From positions 1 through 18,354 of the forward strand of contig DASWHD010000213.1 of assembly GCA_036393335.1 (NCBI GenBank): DNA of 18,354 bases. Reading direction: 5' to 3'. This document shows positions 8,836-16,989 of the stretch, one piece after another. Position numbers and translations under genes: made by a program. Source of the stretch: DASWHD01 sp036393335. Its GTDB lineage: Bacteria > CG2-30-53-67 > CG2-30-70-394. Every line of letters starts with the position of its first letter. Positions within the stretch are counted from its first letter, which is position 1. The notes under the pieces were generated by a model. The model did no database searches. It was not told the origin of the DNA and saw only the letters and a list, made by a program, of their open reading frames with translations.

Positions 8836-8867
8836 TTGGTTGGACATGAGCTAACGGGACAGCCAGT

Positions 8868-10100
8868 TTACCGGATCAGCTCGTTGATCTCGAAGATCGG
8901 CAAGAGGATAGCCAACACGATGAACAGCACCAAGAGGCCGAGGACGACGATCATCAACGGCTCCACCAGGGCGGTGATGGCCGCGGCGGCGGCGCTCACC
9001 TCTTCGTCGTAGTTCTCGGCCATGCGCTGCAGCATCTCCTCCAGGGTCCCGGACTTCTCCCCCACATCGACCATGTGCAGCACGATGGGCGGGAACTGGC
9101 CGGTCGCGCGCAGGGCCGGGGCGATCGCGCCGCCCTCCTGCACCCGCCCGCGGACCTCGCCGATCGCCTCTTGCAGCACCCGGTTCAGGACGATCGAGCG
9201 GACGATGTCGAGACACGCTAGGAGAGGTACGCCGCTGGCCAGGAGAGTCGCCAGGGTGGAGGCGAAGCGGGTCACCATCACCTTGCGCAACAGGCCACCG
9301 AACAGCGGCACCTTCAGTTTCAGGCCGTCGAGGACCATGCGCCCCTTCTCGGTCCGCCCGTAGGCCTGCACCCCGAACACCACCGCGGCGATCCCCAGGG
9401 CGACCAGCCACCAGCGATGCTGGGCGAAGTCGCTGATGGCGAGCAGCACCGTGGTGGCCGCCGGCAGCTCCGCCTCCATGTCGACGAAGATCTTGGTCAC
9501 CGACGGCACCACCTTCACCAGCAGGAAGGAGACCACCGAGACCCCCAGCACCAGCAGGACGACGGGATAGACCAGGGCCGATTGGACCTTGCGGCGCAGG
9601 GACACCTGGCGTTCCATCAGGTCGGCGAGGCGTTGCAGGACCACGTCGAGGGCCCCGCCGGTCTCGCCGGCACGGATCATGTTCACCATCAGGGGGCTGA
9701 AGGTGCGGGGATGGGCGCCGAGGGCGTCGGCCAGGGAGGCGCCGCCGTTCACCGCCTCACGCACCAGGGTGAGGATGCGCGCCAGGCGCGTCTCCCCGAG
9801 CTGTTCGACGATGCCGTTGAGGGCCGCCACCAGGGGCATCCCGGCACGCAGCAGGGTGCCGAGCTGGCGCACGCATAAGGCGATCTCGTGCTGCGACACG
9901 CGTGCGAACAGCTCGACGTTGAGGCGGGCGAAGGTGCTGGCGTGGGCAGCCGAAGCGGCGCCGCGCTCCTCGGCCACGTCGGTCGGGAAGATCCCCTGCT
10001 TGCGCAGCTTGTTGCGCACCGCGACGGGTGAGTCGCCATCCTCGACCCCCTTGACCCGCTTGCCCGCGGTATTGAGCCCTTCGTAGGTGTAGACGGGCAT
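8868..10100 (-). CDS. gspF: Type II secretion inner-membrane platform protein GspF
   Basis: A full-length 410-residue GspF. N-terminal segment MPVYTYEGLNTAGKRVKGVE is typical of the family. Two T2SSF domains lie at about 75-198 and 278-400, with membrane helices at about 171-195 (VVLLVLGVSVVSFLLVKVVP), 225-245 (WWLVALGIAAVVFGVQAYG) and 377-405 (PLMIVVLGLLVLFIVLAILL). The conserved FSPLMVNMIRAGETGGALDV is in domain one and its counterpart PPIVLHMVDVGEKSGTLEEM in domain two. GspF is the polytopic core that couples the ATPase GspE to pseudopilus assembly. The start ATG has no Shine-Dalgarno sequence; the bases before it read CCTCCTAACCC. Confidence 0.97.
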   Translation of the reverse strand: MPVYTYEGLNTAGKRVKGVEDGDSPVAVRNKLRKQGIFPTDVAEERGAASAAHASTFARLNVELFARVSQHEIALCVRQLGTLLRAGMPLVAALNGIVEQLGETRLARILTLVREAVNGGASLADALGAHPRTFSPLMVNMIRAGETGGALDVVLQRLADLMERQVSLRRKVQSALVYPVVLLVLGVSVVSFLLVKVVPSVTKIFVDMEAELPAATTVLLAISDFAQHRWWLVALGIAAVVFGVQAYGRTEKGRMVLDGLKLKVPLFGGLLRKVMVTRFASTLATLLASGVPLLACLDIVRSIVLNRVLQEAIGEVRGRVQEGGAIAPALRATGQFPPIVLHMVDVGEKSGTLEEMLQRMAENYDEEVSAAAAAITALVEPLMIVVLGLLVLFIVLAILLPIFEINELIR

Positions 10101-10140
10101 GGGTTAGGAGGTAGGGGATAGGGGATAGGAGGTATGGATT
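10101..10140. repeat. Tandem GGGATAG units upstream of gspF
   Basis: On the plus strand the region reads GGTTAGGAGGTAGGGGATAG then GGGATAGGAGGTATGG, that is, tandem GGATAGG/GGAGGTA units. On the gspF transcript this becomes a C-rich tract with ACCTCCTA twice. A partly inverted counterpart (GATCTCCTGCCTCCGATCCC, 10300-10319) lies on the gspE side of the 126-bp repeat, so these low-complexity tracts flank that repeat. Confidence 0.55.
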
Positions 10141-10156
10141 GATGCCATAGGAGTGC

Positions 10157-10282
10157 GCTCCCTCCCCCTCCGGGGGAGGGCTGGGGTGGCGGCGTGGGGA
10201 GCAAGCACGAGGGTCGACAAGTGACACAACAATTCGGTCATCCCGAACGCCCTCCTCCTAACCCCCTCCCGGAGGGAGGGGG
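10157..10282 (+). repeat. 126-bp palindromic element, intergenic copy (gspE-gspF)
   Basis: The plus strand begins GCTCCCTCCCCCTCCGGGGG, AGGGCTGGGGTGG, and ends CCCCCTCCCGGAGGGAGG. The ends match the gspH and gspI copies and the length is identical (126 bp), but it lies in opposite orientation and its centre (about 10195-10245) has diverged. It fills most of the 219-bp gap between gspE and gspF and so is transcribed within the operon. Confidence 0.85.
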
Positions 10283-10319
10283 AACTATCCCCTCCCCCCG
10301 ATCTCCTGCCTCCGATCCC

Positions 10320-11894
10320 CTACTCATTCGTCACCCGCAGGACTTCTTCGATGGTCGTCACGCCGCGAAGGACCTTGGCGGCGCCATCCTGGCGCAGGGT
10401 GCGCATGCCGGCACGCACCGCCGCCTGCTTGATGCGCCCGGCCTCGGCGTTCTCCATGACCAGGTGGCGAACCTCTTCGTTCACCTGCAGGATCTCGTAG
10501 ATCGCGATCCGGCCGTGGTAGCCGCTGTCGAAGCACTTGCGGCAGCCCCGCCCCTGGCGCAGCCGGACCCGGGCGGCGGCGTCGCCGTCGATACCCAGTC
10601 GCGCGAGGCTCGCCGGCGGCGCCAGGAACGGCTCCGCGCAGTGCTGGCACACCCGGCGCACCAGGCGCTGGGCGATGATGGTGTCCACCGACGAGGCCAC
10701 CAGGAACGGCTCGATGCCCATGTCGATGAGGCGGGTGACCGCGCCGGCGGCGTCGTTGGTATGCAGGGTGGAGAACACCAGGTGGCCGGTGAGCGACGCC
10801 TGGGAGGCGATCTCCGCCGTCTCCCGGTCGCGGATCTCCCCCACCATCACCACGTCCGGATCCTGGCGCAGGATGGAACGCAGGCCGGCGGCGAAGGTGA
10901 GGCCGATCTTGGTGTTGACGTGGATCTGGCCGACGCCGGCGATCTGGTACTCCACCGGGTCCTCGATGGTGATGATGTTCTTGTCCGGCTGGTTGATCGC
11001 CTGGAGCATCGCGTACAGGGTGGTGGACTTGCCGCTGCCGGTGGGGCCGGTGATCAGCACGATGCCGTGCGAGAGATGGACGATCTGGTCGATGATCGCG
11101 CGGCTCTGGGCGTCGAAGCCGATCTCGTCCAGGCCGTAGAGCACGGTCGCCTTGTCCAGGAGGCGCAGCACCACGCGCTCGCCGTGGGTCGTGGGGATCA
11201 CCGACACCCGGATGTCCACCTCCTTGTCGGCGATCTTGATCTTGATCCGGCCGTCCTGCGGCAGCCGCTTCTCGGCGATGTTCAGGTTGGCCATCACCTT
11301 GACGCGCGAGGTGATCGGGGCATGGAAGCGACGCGCCGGCCGCAGCCGTTCGTAGAGCACGCCATCGATGCGATAACGCACCACGATGTCCCGCTCGTAC
11401 GGCTCGATGTGGATGTCCGACGCCTGAGCCTCCACCGCCTGATAGAGCATCATGTTGATCAGGCGGATGATCGGCGCCGAGTCGTCGACGTCCAGCAAGT
11501 CCTCAATCTCGTCGAGCTCCTCCTCCAGGGAGACGTAGTCGCCGCTCTCCAGGTGGTCGACCGCCGACTCCGCCGCGTCCTCGCCCACGTCGTGCAGGCG
11601 GTTGATGAGACGGTGGACTTCGTGCTCACCGGAGAGGGTGGGATAGACCGGGCAGCCGAGCATCGCCCCCACCTCGTCGACGATCGGCAGGCTCTTCAGA
11701 TCGCTCACCGCGACGCGGTAGCCCGGGCCCTCGTGGGCGAACGGGACGACGCCGAAGCGCCGCAGGAAGCCGCGCGGCAGGACCTGCGCCAGGCGCGCGT
11801 CGCGCTCGCCCTCGCCCAGCTCGGCCTGGAACGGGATCCCGGCGCGCGCCGCGATCTCCTGCTGGGTCACTGGGGGGTTGTTATCGGCTGCCAT
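10320..11894 (-). CDS. gspE: Type II secretion ATPase GspE
   Basis: A 524-residue cytoplasmic hexameric ATPase that powers pseudopilus assembly. An N-terminal GspE/PilB domain spans about 1-120, followed by an acidic linker (EEELDEIEDLLDVDD, about 124-138). The ATPase core has SDIHIEPYE (159-167), Walker A GPTGSGKST (283-291), the Asp box IITIEDPVEY (307-316), Walker B DPDVVMVGEIRD (345-356) and the His box STLHTNDA (375-382). A tetracysteine zinc motif, CQHC (416-419) and CRKC (451-454), is intact. It sits 84 bases after gspD and 219 bases before gspF. The region upstream of ATG 11894 has no strong Shine-Dalgarno sequence. Confidence 0.97.
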   Translation of the reverse strand: MAADNNPPVTQQEIAARAGIPFQAELGEGERDARLAQVLPRGFLRRFGVVPFAHEGPGYRVAVSDLKSLPIVDEVGAMLGCPVYPTLSGEHEVHRLINRLHDVGEDAAESAVDHLESGDYVSLEEELDEIEDLLDVDDSAPIIRLINMMLYQAVEAQASDIHIEPYERDIVVRYRIDGVLYERLRPARRFHAPITSRVKVMANLNIAEKRLPQDGRIKIKIADKEVDIRVSVIPTTHGERVVLRLLDKATVLYGLDEIGFDAQSRAIIDQIVHLSHGIVLITGPTGSGKSTTLYAMLQAINQPDKNIITIEDPVEYQIAGVGQIHVNTKIGLTFAAGLRSILRQDPDVVMVGEIRDRETAEIASQASLTGHLVFSTLHTNDAAGAVTRLIDMGIEPFLVASSVDTIIAQRLVRRVCQHCAEPFLAPPASLARLGIDGDAAARVRLRQGRGCRKCFDSGYHGRIAIYEILQVNEEVRHLVMENAEAGRIKQAAVRAGMRTLRQDGAAKVLRGVTTIEEVLRVTNE

Positions 11895-11978
11895 GATGCT
11901 GCTGGTCCGTCGGCCGGAAGCCGGAGAGCTCGCCGACGCTGGCGCGAATCGGGCGTCCGTTCACTTCGCTCGCCCAGT

Positions 11979-14825
11979 TTACTCGCCCTGGTCGCTGGGC
12001 ACGGTGCCATCCGGCGTGTAGCGGTAGATCGGGCTGACTGCATCGGGGGCGGTCTCTGGACTGCCACCGTCGTCGAGCTTCATCTCGCCCTCGGTCTCGT
12101 CCTTGAAGAGCTTGTCCTTCATCCGGCCGAACCATCCCTTACGGGGCGGCTCCTCGAAGAGCGGCTGCTCCACCTCACGCAGCTCCGCCGGCGCCGGGGC
12201 GGCGCCGGCCGCGCCGCCGGCTTCTCCCTCTTCCAACACCTCGCGGAGGCGCTCGTCGAGGGGCTGCTGAACCGCAGCCGGCGGCGTCTCCGGCATGGTC
12301 CCCGGCGTGACCGCCGAGGTATCGGACTCCAGGATCCGTTGCAACTCTTCCATCAGGTCGCCACCCTCCGGCGCGGTTGGCGCGGGCGGCGCGGGCGGCG
12401 CGGGGGCGACCTCCGGCGCCGCGGGTGCAGCAGCAGGAGGTGCCGGAGTCACGACCGGCGCCGGTGGCGGAGGGGCCGCGCTGCCTTCCGCCGCCGGCAC
12501 CTCCAGGAGGCCGCGCAACCGCTCGGTGAGATCCCCCTCCGGCCCGGGGGCCGGCGCTGGCGTGACCGGCGGTGCGGGCACGGGGGCGGCGGGCGGAACG
12601 GGCGCCGGTGCCACAGGCGCCGCGGCAGGCGGCATCACCGCCGGGACGGCGGCCTCGGAAGGCGGAATACCAGGCTCGACGAGGACGGGAGCCCGTCCCT
12701 CCTCGGCCCGTGGCGGCGCGCTCTCTTGCCACGCCGCTCCTTCCTCGCCGCGCAGCCCCGGATACGCCTCCGGGAAGGTCTCGTCCATGAGGCCGCGGAA
12801 TTCCTTGCCCTTGAGCAGCGGGTTGGCATTGCTCCGGTCGCCGGTGAATCCCACCAGGTCCTCGGCGTGGTTGATGACGTGCGGGGTGATGAAGATCAGC
12901 AGGTTGGTCTTGATCGCGGTCTCCCGCGTCTCGCGGAACAGGGCGCCGAGGATCGGGATGTCGCCCAGCAACGGCACCTTGGACTGGCCGCGGCTGAGCT
13001 GGTTGCTGATCAACCCGCCGATGACGATGGTGTGGCCGTCCTTCACCACCGCCGTCGTGTTGGCGGAACGCTTGGAGGTGGTGGGCAGCCCGGGGGTCGA
13101 CGAGTCCTGGACGGTCGACACCTCCTGGCTGATCTCCATCCGCACGTATCCCGACTCGTTGATGTGCGGGGTGATCTTCATGATCGTGCCCACGTCGCGA
13201 AAGTCGAAGGTGGACACCACGTTCACCCCCGTACCGGTCGAGGTGCCGGTCTGGAACGGGATGGTGAGCACCGAGTTGAACTCGGCCTCCTGGTTGTTGA
13301 GGGTGAGGATCTGCGGGGTCGAGATGATGTTCGCCCCGCTGGTGCCCTTCAACGCGGTAATCAGCGCGCCGAGACCCGGCAGCTCGATGCCGTTGAACTC
13401 GATGGTGTCGCCGAGAAAGCCGAGCGCCAACCCGGTCGGGAGCGTGGGGATGTTGCCCGCGGTGAGCGTCGACAGCTCCTGCAGGGCGCCGCTGAAGTTG
13501 GTGTTGCCGAGCACGGCACCGTTGTCGTTCAGGGTGCCCAGGGCGCGCCACTCGACCCCGAGATTGAGGGAGGAATCCATCCGCACCTCGACGATCAGGG
13601 CCTCGACGAAGACCTGCTGCGGCTGGGTGTCCAGCTCCTGGATGATCGCCTCAACCACCGCGTGATCCTCCGGCGACGCGGTGATCACCAGGGCGTTGTT
13701 GGCCGGATCGGGGATGATCGACACCCGATCTCCGAGCAGCGCGGCGGCACTGGCACTGCCAGCGGCGGCGGCCGCGGCAGCGGCCCGGCGCGCGGCGGCC
13801 GTCTGCCGTGCGGCCTGCGGCGTTGCCGGCGTGCCGGTCTCGCCCCGCTCGAGGCTACTGACGACGCCGGTGAGCACGTTCGCCAGCTCCTCCGCCACCG
13901 TGTGCTGCAGGCGGTAGATCCGCACCCGGCTATTGCCCGGCGGCGGCGCGATGTCGAGTTGCGCGATGAGGTTCTTTACCTTCTCCATATCGTTGCGCGT
14001 CGCAAAGACGATCAGGGAGTTGGTGCGCTCGTCGGCAAACACCTTGACCTCGGTCTCGGCAAACCCCTCGGCCGGTGCCGCCGCCGCTGCCCTGGCGCGG
14101 CGGGCGGTGCGCGCGGCCGCGGCGGGGCTCGCCGCAGTCTCGCCGAAGATCGAGGAGATCTGGCTCGCCAGGGTGTCGGCGGTGGCGTAGTGCAAGGGGA
14201 TCAGCTCGAGCTGCTGCTGGAAGCCCGGGGTATCGATCACCTGGATGATGTCGAGGATGCGCTTGATGTTCGATTCGACGTCGATGAGCAGCAGGGTGTT
14301 GGCCGAGTCGAATGCCTCCACGTGGCTGGTCTTGGAGATCAACGGCTTGATCAGCGGCATCACCCGCGACGCCTCGATGTGCTCGAGCGGGATGAGCTGG
14401 GTGACCATCTTGTCGCTCAGCGACAGCCCCGCGGTGGTCGTCTCGGTCGGGAGCCGCTTCGCCCGCGCGTCCGCCGCCGGGATGATCTTGACCACCCTCC
14501 CGCTGGGCACCGCGGCGAACCCCTTCACCTCCAGGATCGACAGAAAGATGTCATACGCCTCGTCGATCGTGACCGGTACGGGCGAGATCACGGTCACCTT
14601 GCCCTTCACCGCGTCGTCGAGGATGAAGTTGACGTGTTTCAACTGACTGATGAACTTCACCACCACCTCGATGTCCACGTCCTTGAAGTCGAGGGTGATC
14701 TTGCCCTGATCCTGCGCGGCCGACGCCACCGTCCCTGCGAGCAGGACGAGCGCGGCGAGGGAGACGAGGAGAGTGGCCAGGAGCGACCGATTCGGCCCGC
14801 GCAGCGCTGAACGAGGTGTCGCCAT
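11979..14825 (-). CDS. gspD: Type II secretion outer-membrane secretin GspD with extended C-terminus
   Basis: A 948-residue protein. Signal peptide about 1-36 (helix LATLLVSLAALVLLAGTVAS, then A); N0 domain about 44-116; N1, N2 and N3 about 137-400, interrupted by Ala-rich inserts at about 230-253 and 328-362; secretin domain about 403-653 with VPLLGDIPILGALFR and the final strand TNLLIFITPHVI. GspD forms the outer-membrane pore through which folded substrates leave. Secretins of this family are usually 650-750 residues; here about 250 extra residues follow the barrel, rich in Pro and Ala and acidic at the end, with three copies of a short (D/E)LxERLRxxLE-like helix. ATG 14825 lies two bases after the gspC stop; a GTG two codons upstream (14831) overlapping that stop is an alternative start. 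Confidence 0.96.
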   Translation of the reverse strand: MATPRSALRGPNRSLLATLLVSLAALVLLAGTVASAAQDQGKITLDFKDVDIEVVVKFISQLKHVNFILDDAVKGKVTVISPVPVTIDEAYDIFLSILEVKGFAAVPSGRVVKIIPAADARAKRLPTETTTAGLSLSDKMVTQLIPLEHIEASRVMPLIKPLISKTSHVEAFDSANTLLLIDVESNIKRILDIIQVIDTPGFQQQLELIPLHYATADTLASQISSIFGETAASPAAAARTARRARAAAAAPAEGFAETEVKVFADERTNSLIVFATRNDMEKVKNLIAQLDIAPPPGNSRVRIYRLQHTVAEELANVLTGVVSSLERGETGTPATPQAARQTAAARRAAAAAAAAGSASAAALLGDRVSIIPDPANNALVITASPEDHAVVEAIIQELDTQPQQVFVEALIVEVRMDSSLNLGVEWRALGTLNDNGAVLGNTNFSGALQELSTLTAGNIPTLPTGLALGFLGDTIEFNGIELPGLGALITALKGTSGANIISTPQILTLNNQEAEFNSVLTIPFQTGTSTGTGVNVVSTFDFRDVGTIMKITPHINESGYVRMEISQEVSTVQDSSTPGLPTTSKRSANTTAVVKDGHTIVIGGLISNQLSRGQSKVPLLGDIPILGALFRETRETAIKTNLLIFITPHVINHAEDLVGFTGDRSNANPLLKGKEFRGLMDETFPEAYPGLRGEEGAAWQESAPPRAEEGRAPVLVEPGIPPSEAAVPAVMPPAAAPVAPAPVPPAAPVPAPPVTPAPAPGPEGDLTERLRGLLEVPAAEGSAAPPPPAPVVTPAPPAAAPAAPEVAPAPPAPPAPTAPEGGDLMEELQRILESDTSAVTPGTMPETPPAAVQQPLDERLREVLEEGEAGGAAGAAPAPAELREVEQPLFEEPPRKGWFGRMKDKLFKDETEGEMKLDDGGSPETAPDAVSPIYRYTPDGTVPSDQGE
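12231..12536 (-). repeat. Three-copy amphipathic motif in the GspD tail
   Basis: This region of gspD encodes GDLTERLRGLLE (residues 764-775), GDLMEELQRILE (822-833) and QPLDERLREVLE (854-865), separated by Pro/Ala linkers. Each copy keeps Leu at motif positions 3, 7 (not strictly), 10-11 and a final Glu with alternating acid and Arg. They look like short amphipathic helices on a flexible tether. Confidence 0.7.
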
Positions 14826-14827
14826 GG

Positions 14828-15751
14828 TCACTGGATCTCGTAGGTAAGGGTGATGGGTTGTCCCCCGCGCAGCACCTCGATCTGGATCGAGGTCTCCTCC
14901 TTGAACTGCTGATAGGCCTGGTAGGCGCGGTCCGGGTCACTGATGGGTAAGCCGTTGATGGTCTGGATCACGTCGCCCCGTTTCACCCCGAGCTTGTCGA
15001 GGAGGCTACCGAAGCGGATGCTCGCCACGCGGTAGCCGTTGGGCTCCTTGGCCGCGTCGAAACTGGGGATGACGCGGATATCCTTCATCATCGTCGACAG
15101 GTTGGACAGGGAGTCGCTCACCGTATCTCGGTCGACCAAGTAGGAGTTCGGTGCCACCTCGCGGACACCGGTGGCCTGCGTTGGCGCGGGTGTGGGAGGC
15201 ACCGTGAGGCCGCCGAACCTGCTAATCCCGGGAGCCAATCCACCCGGCTGGTTATCGTCGATGGCAAGCTGCAACCGCTCCACACCGCGCCGCAACACCA
15301 CCTCGCCGTACCCGATCGACTCCAGCACGATGCCGGGACTCACCTCGTCGCCGATGCGATACAGCTCCTGATCCGGCGGCTTGTTGATGATGGCGAAGGC
15401 GGACTCGGGCGGCCCCGTAACCGTGCCGCTCAGGGAGAGACCCAGCTCCGCCGCGCTCTTCACCGGTTGGATCTCGGCAGCGGGTGCCACCGTATCGGCC
15501 GGCGGGGCCTCCCGTACCTCCACGCCGAACAGATTGCGCTCCAGCAAGGCGCGGTAACCGTTGCTCTGCTCATCCGGCGCCACGCCTGGGGCCACAGGCG
15601 GTGGCGGAGGCTCGGCCGCCGTCGGGGTCAACCACCGCAGCTCCACCAAACGCACCGCCAGATCACCGCACAGCCACGCCGCGACCGCCACCAGCAAGAA
15701 ATGGCCGAGCACGATCGTCTGTCGCGGCAGCCCTTCGGTAGAGATAAGCAC
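14828..15751 (-). CDS. gspC: Type II secretion system protein GspC
   Basis: A 307-residue bitopic inner-membrane protein. Membrane helix about 13-33 (IVLGHFLLVAVAAWLCGDLA), Pro-rich linker about 44-60, homology region (HR) domain about 66-165 with YRALLERNLFGV and LGLSLSGTVTG, and a C-terminal PDZ domain about 235-307 containing GSLLDKLGVKRGDVIQTING. GspC's HR domain contacts the N0 domain of GspD, and the PDZ domain takes part in substrate recruitment. The start codon is GTG with AGGGA nine bases upstream; no in-frame ATG is available nearby. It is the first gene of the run and its stop abuts gspD. Confidence 0.95.
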   Translation of the reverse strand: MLISTEGLPRQTIVLGHFLLVAVAAWLCGDLAVRLVELRWLTPTAAEPPPPPVAPGVAPDEQSNGYRALLERNLFGVEVREAPPADTVAPAAEIQPVKSAAELGLSLSGTVTGPPESAFAIINKPPDQELYRIGDEVSPGIVLESIGYGEVVLRRGVERLQLAIDDNQPGGLAPGISRFGGLTVPPTPAPTQATGVREVAPNSYLVDRDTVSDSLSNLSTMMKDIRVIPSFDAAKEPNGYRVASIRFGSLLDKLGVKRGDVIQTINGLPISDPDRAYQAYQQFKEETSIQIEVLRGGQPITLTYEIQ

Positions 15752-15848
15752 GGAGAATGGTCCCTGAGGATGGTGACCCCCAGGCTGAAATCGGCAGGAT
15801 GGCGCGCCCCGCCAAGTGGCTAGACGCCGCCGCCAACGACGATAGGAG

Positions 15849-15878
15849 ATGGTAGGCAGGGCTTCAAAGGGGTGTCAA
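15849..15878 (-). promoter_or_regulatory. Candidate sigma70 promoter of the gsp operon
   Basis: On the minus strand a perfect -35 box TTGACA (15878-15873) is followed after 18 bases by TACCAT (15854-15849), four of six matches to TATAAT. The predicted start is near 15842, giving a leader of about 90 bases before the gspC GTG. It lies in the 199-bp divergent region between gspC and holA. This is pattern matching only; no operator is recognised. Confidence 0.5.
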
Positions 15879-15914
15879 ACCACCGTTTTCTTCGCGCTCT
15901 ACGCGATTTTTGCC

Positions 15915-15932
15915 GTGGCCGGTAGCGGCCAC
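15915..15932. other. Short perfect hairpin before holA
   Basis: GTGGCCG (15915-15921) and CGGCCAC (15926-15932) are perfect 7-bp arms around GTAG. It ends 18 bases before the holA start, within its probable 5' leader, and has no T-run on either strand. It could be an operator or a leader stem; function unknown. Confidence 0.4.
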
Positions 15933-15950
15933 AGGCGGGCACACTGAGCC

Positions 15951-16946
15951 ATGCCACCGCTTCTCTCCTGGCTCAGCCGCGCCAGTCTCGCCGATCCGCC
16001 GCCGGTGCTCCTCGTGGAGGGGAGTGAGACGCGCCTGGCGCAGCGGCTGGTCGCGGGTCTGCGGCATCTGCACACCGAGAAGGGGATGGAGGACCTCAGC
16101 TTTTTGCGCCTCGATGGAGCCGAGACCGACCCGGCGCAGGTGGTAGAAGAGTGTCAGGGGCTGCCCATGCTCGCCCCGCGCAAGGTCGTGGTGGTGGACG
16201 GCATCGAGGGGTGGCGCGCCGAGGCCATCGAGGACGACCTGCTGCCCTATGTGGCCGAGCCCAATCCGACCACTATCCTGGTCCTCATCTGCACCAAGCT
16301 CGACGCGCGCACCCGCGCCGCCAAGGGGCTGCGCGGCCACGCCCTGCATCTGACCTGCGAGCCGGCGGACGAACACCAGGCGCAGCAGTGGTGCCACGAC
16401 GTCGCCCGCCAGCAAGGGGTGCGGCTAGGTGACGCCGTCCCACGTCTCCTGGTCACGGCCCTCGGCACCGACCTCGCTCTCCTCGAATCGGAGGTGGCCA
16501 AGCTCTCCCTGCAAGTCGCCCCGGGCGAGGTGGTCGAAGCCGACGTGGCCGAGGAGCTGGTGGTCGGGCGGCAGCTCCCCCCCATCTGGGACTTCATCGG
16601 CCAGGTCGCACGACGCGAGCGCAGCGCCGCCCTCCGCACCTTGCACCGCTTCCTCGCCGAGGGACAGCACCCCCTCGCCCTGTTGGGCCTGATCGCGCGC
16701 CAGATCCGCCTCCTCATCCAGGCGAAGGAGGGGCTCACGGACCACCTGCCCCGCGCCACGATCGCCCGCGATCTGGGGCTCTTTCCACGCCAGGCAGACG
16801 CGGTCTTGCGCCAGGCCGCCGCCTTCACCCTTGCCGAGCTGCGTGACGCCTACCACCGGATGCGGATCGCCGACCTCGATATGAAAGGGCGGGGCCTCAC
16901 GCCGCGCCTCGCCATCGAGGAGCTGGTGATCGGCCTGTGTCGCTGA
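15951..16946 (+). CDS. holA: DNA polymerase III subunit delta
   Basis: A 331-residue clamp-loader subunit. Delta opens the beta sliding clamp during loading onto DNA. The N-terminal fold shows PPVLLVEGSETRLAQRLVAG (about 17-36), where the P-loop is degenerate as usual for delta, then LPMLAPRKVVVVDGIEGW (about 71-88) in the typical position for this family. The C-terminal collar domain is recognisable from HPLALLGLIARQIRLLIQAK through TLAELRDAYHRMRIADLDMK to the end (LAIEELVIGLC). It is divergently transcribed from gspC across 199 bp. It resembles the HolA type of delta-proteobacteria and Gram-positives more than that of E. coli, judged by eye. No clear ribosome-binding site precedes ATG 15951. 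Confidence 0.9.
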   Translation: MPPLLSWLSRASLADPPPVLLVEGSETRLAQRLVAGLRHLHTEKGMEDLSFLRLDGAETDPAQVVEECQGLPMLAPRKVVVVDGIEGWRAEAIEDDLLPYVAEPNPTTILVLICTKLDARTRAAKGLRGHALHLTCEPADEHQAQQWCHDVARQQGVRLGDAVPRLLVTALGTDLALLESEVAKLSLQVAPGEVVEADVAEELVVGRQLPPIWDFIGQVARRERSAALRTLHRFLAEGQHPLALLGLIARQIRLLIQAKEGLTDHLPRATIARDLGLFPRQADAVLRQAAAFTLAELRDAYHRMRIADLDMKGRGLTPRLAIEELVIGLCR

Positions 16947-16989
16947 CGCCCTGCCCGCGAGCCATCGGATCTGCCACCTCACCCACTGT

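Noticed and set aside
10194..14810. A 1538-codon open frame on the plus strand opposite gspE and gspD
   Set aside because: It is antisense to two genes with clear family motifs, is rich in Arg, Gly, His and Val from GC-rich third positions, and shows no domain of its own. It is a high-GC shadow frame.
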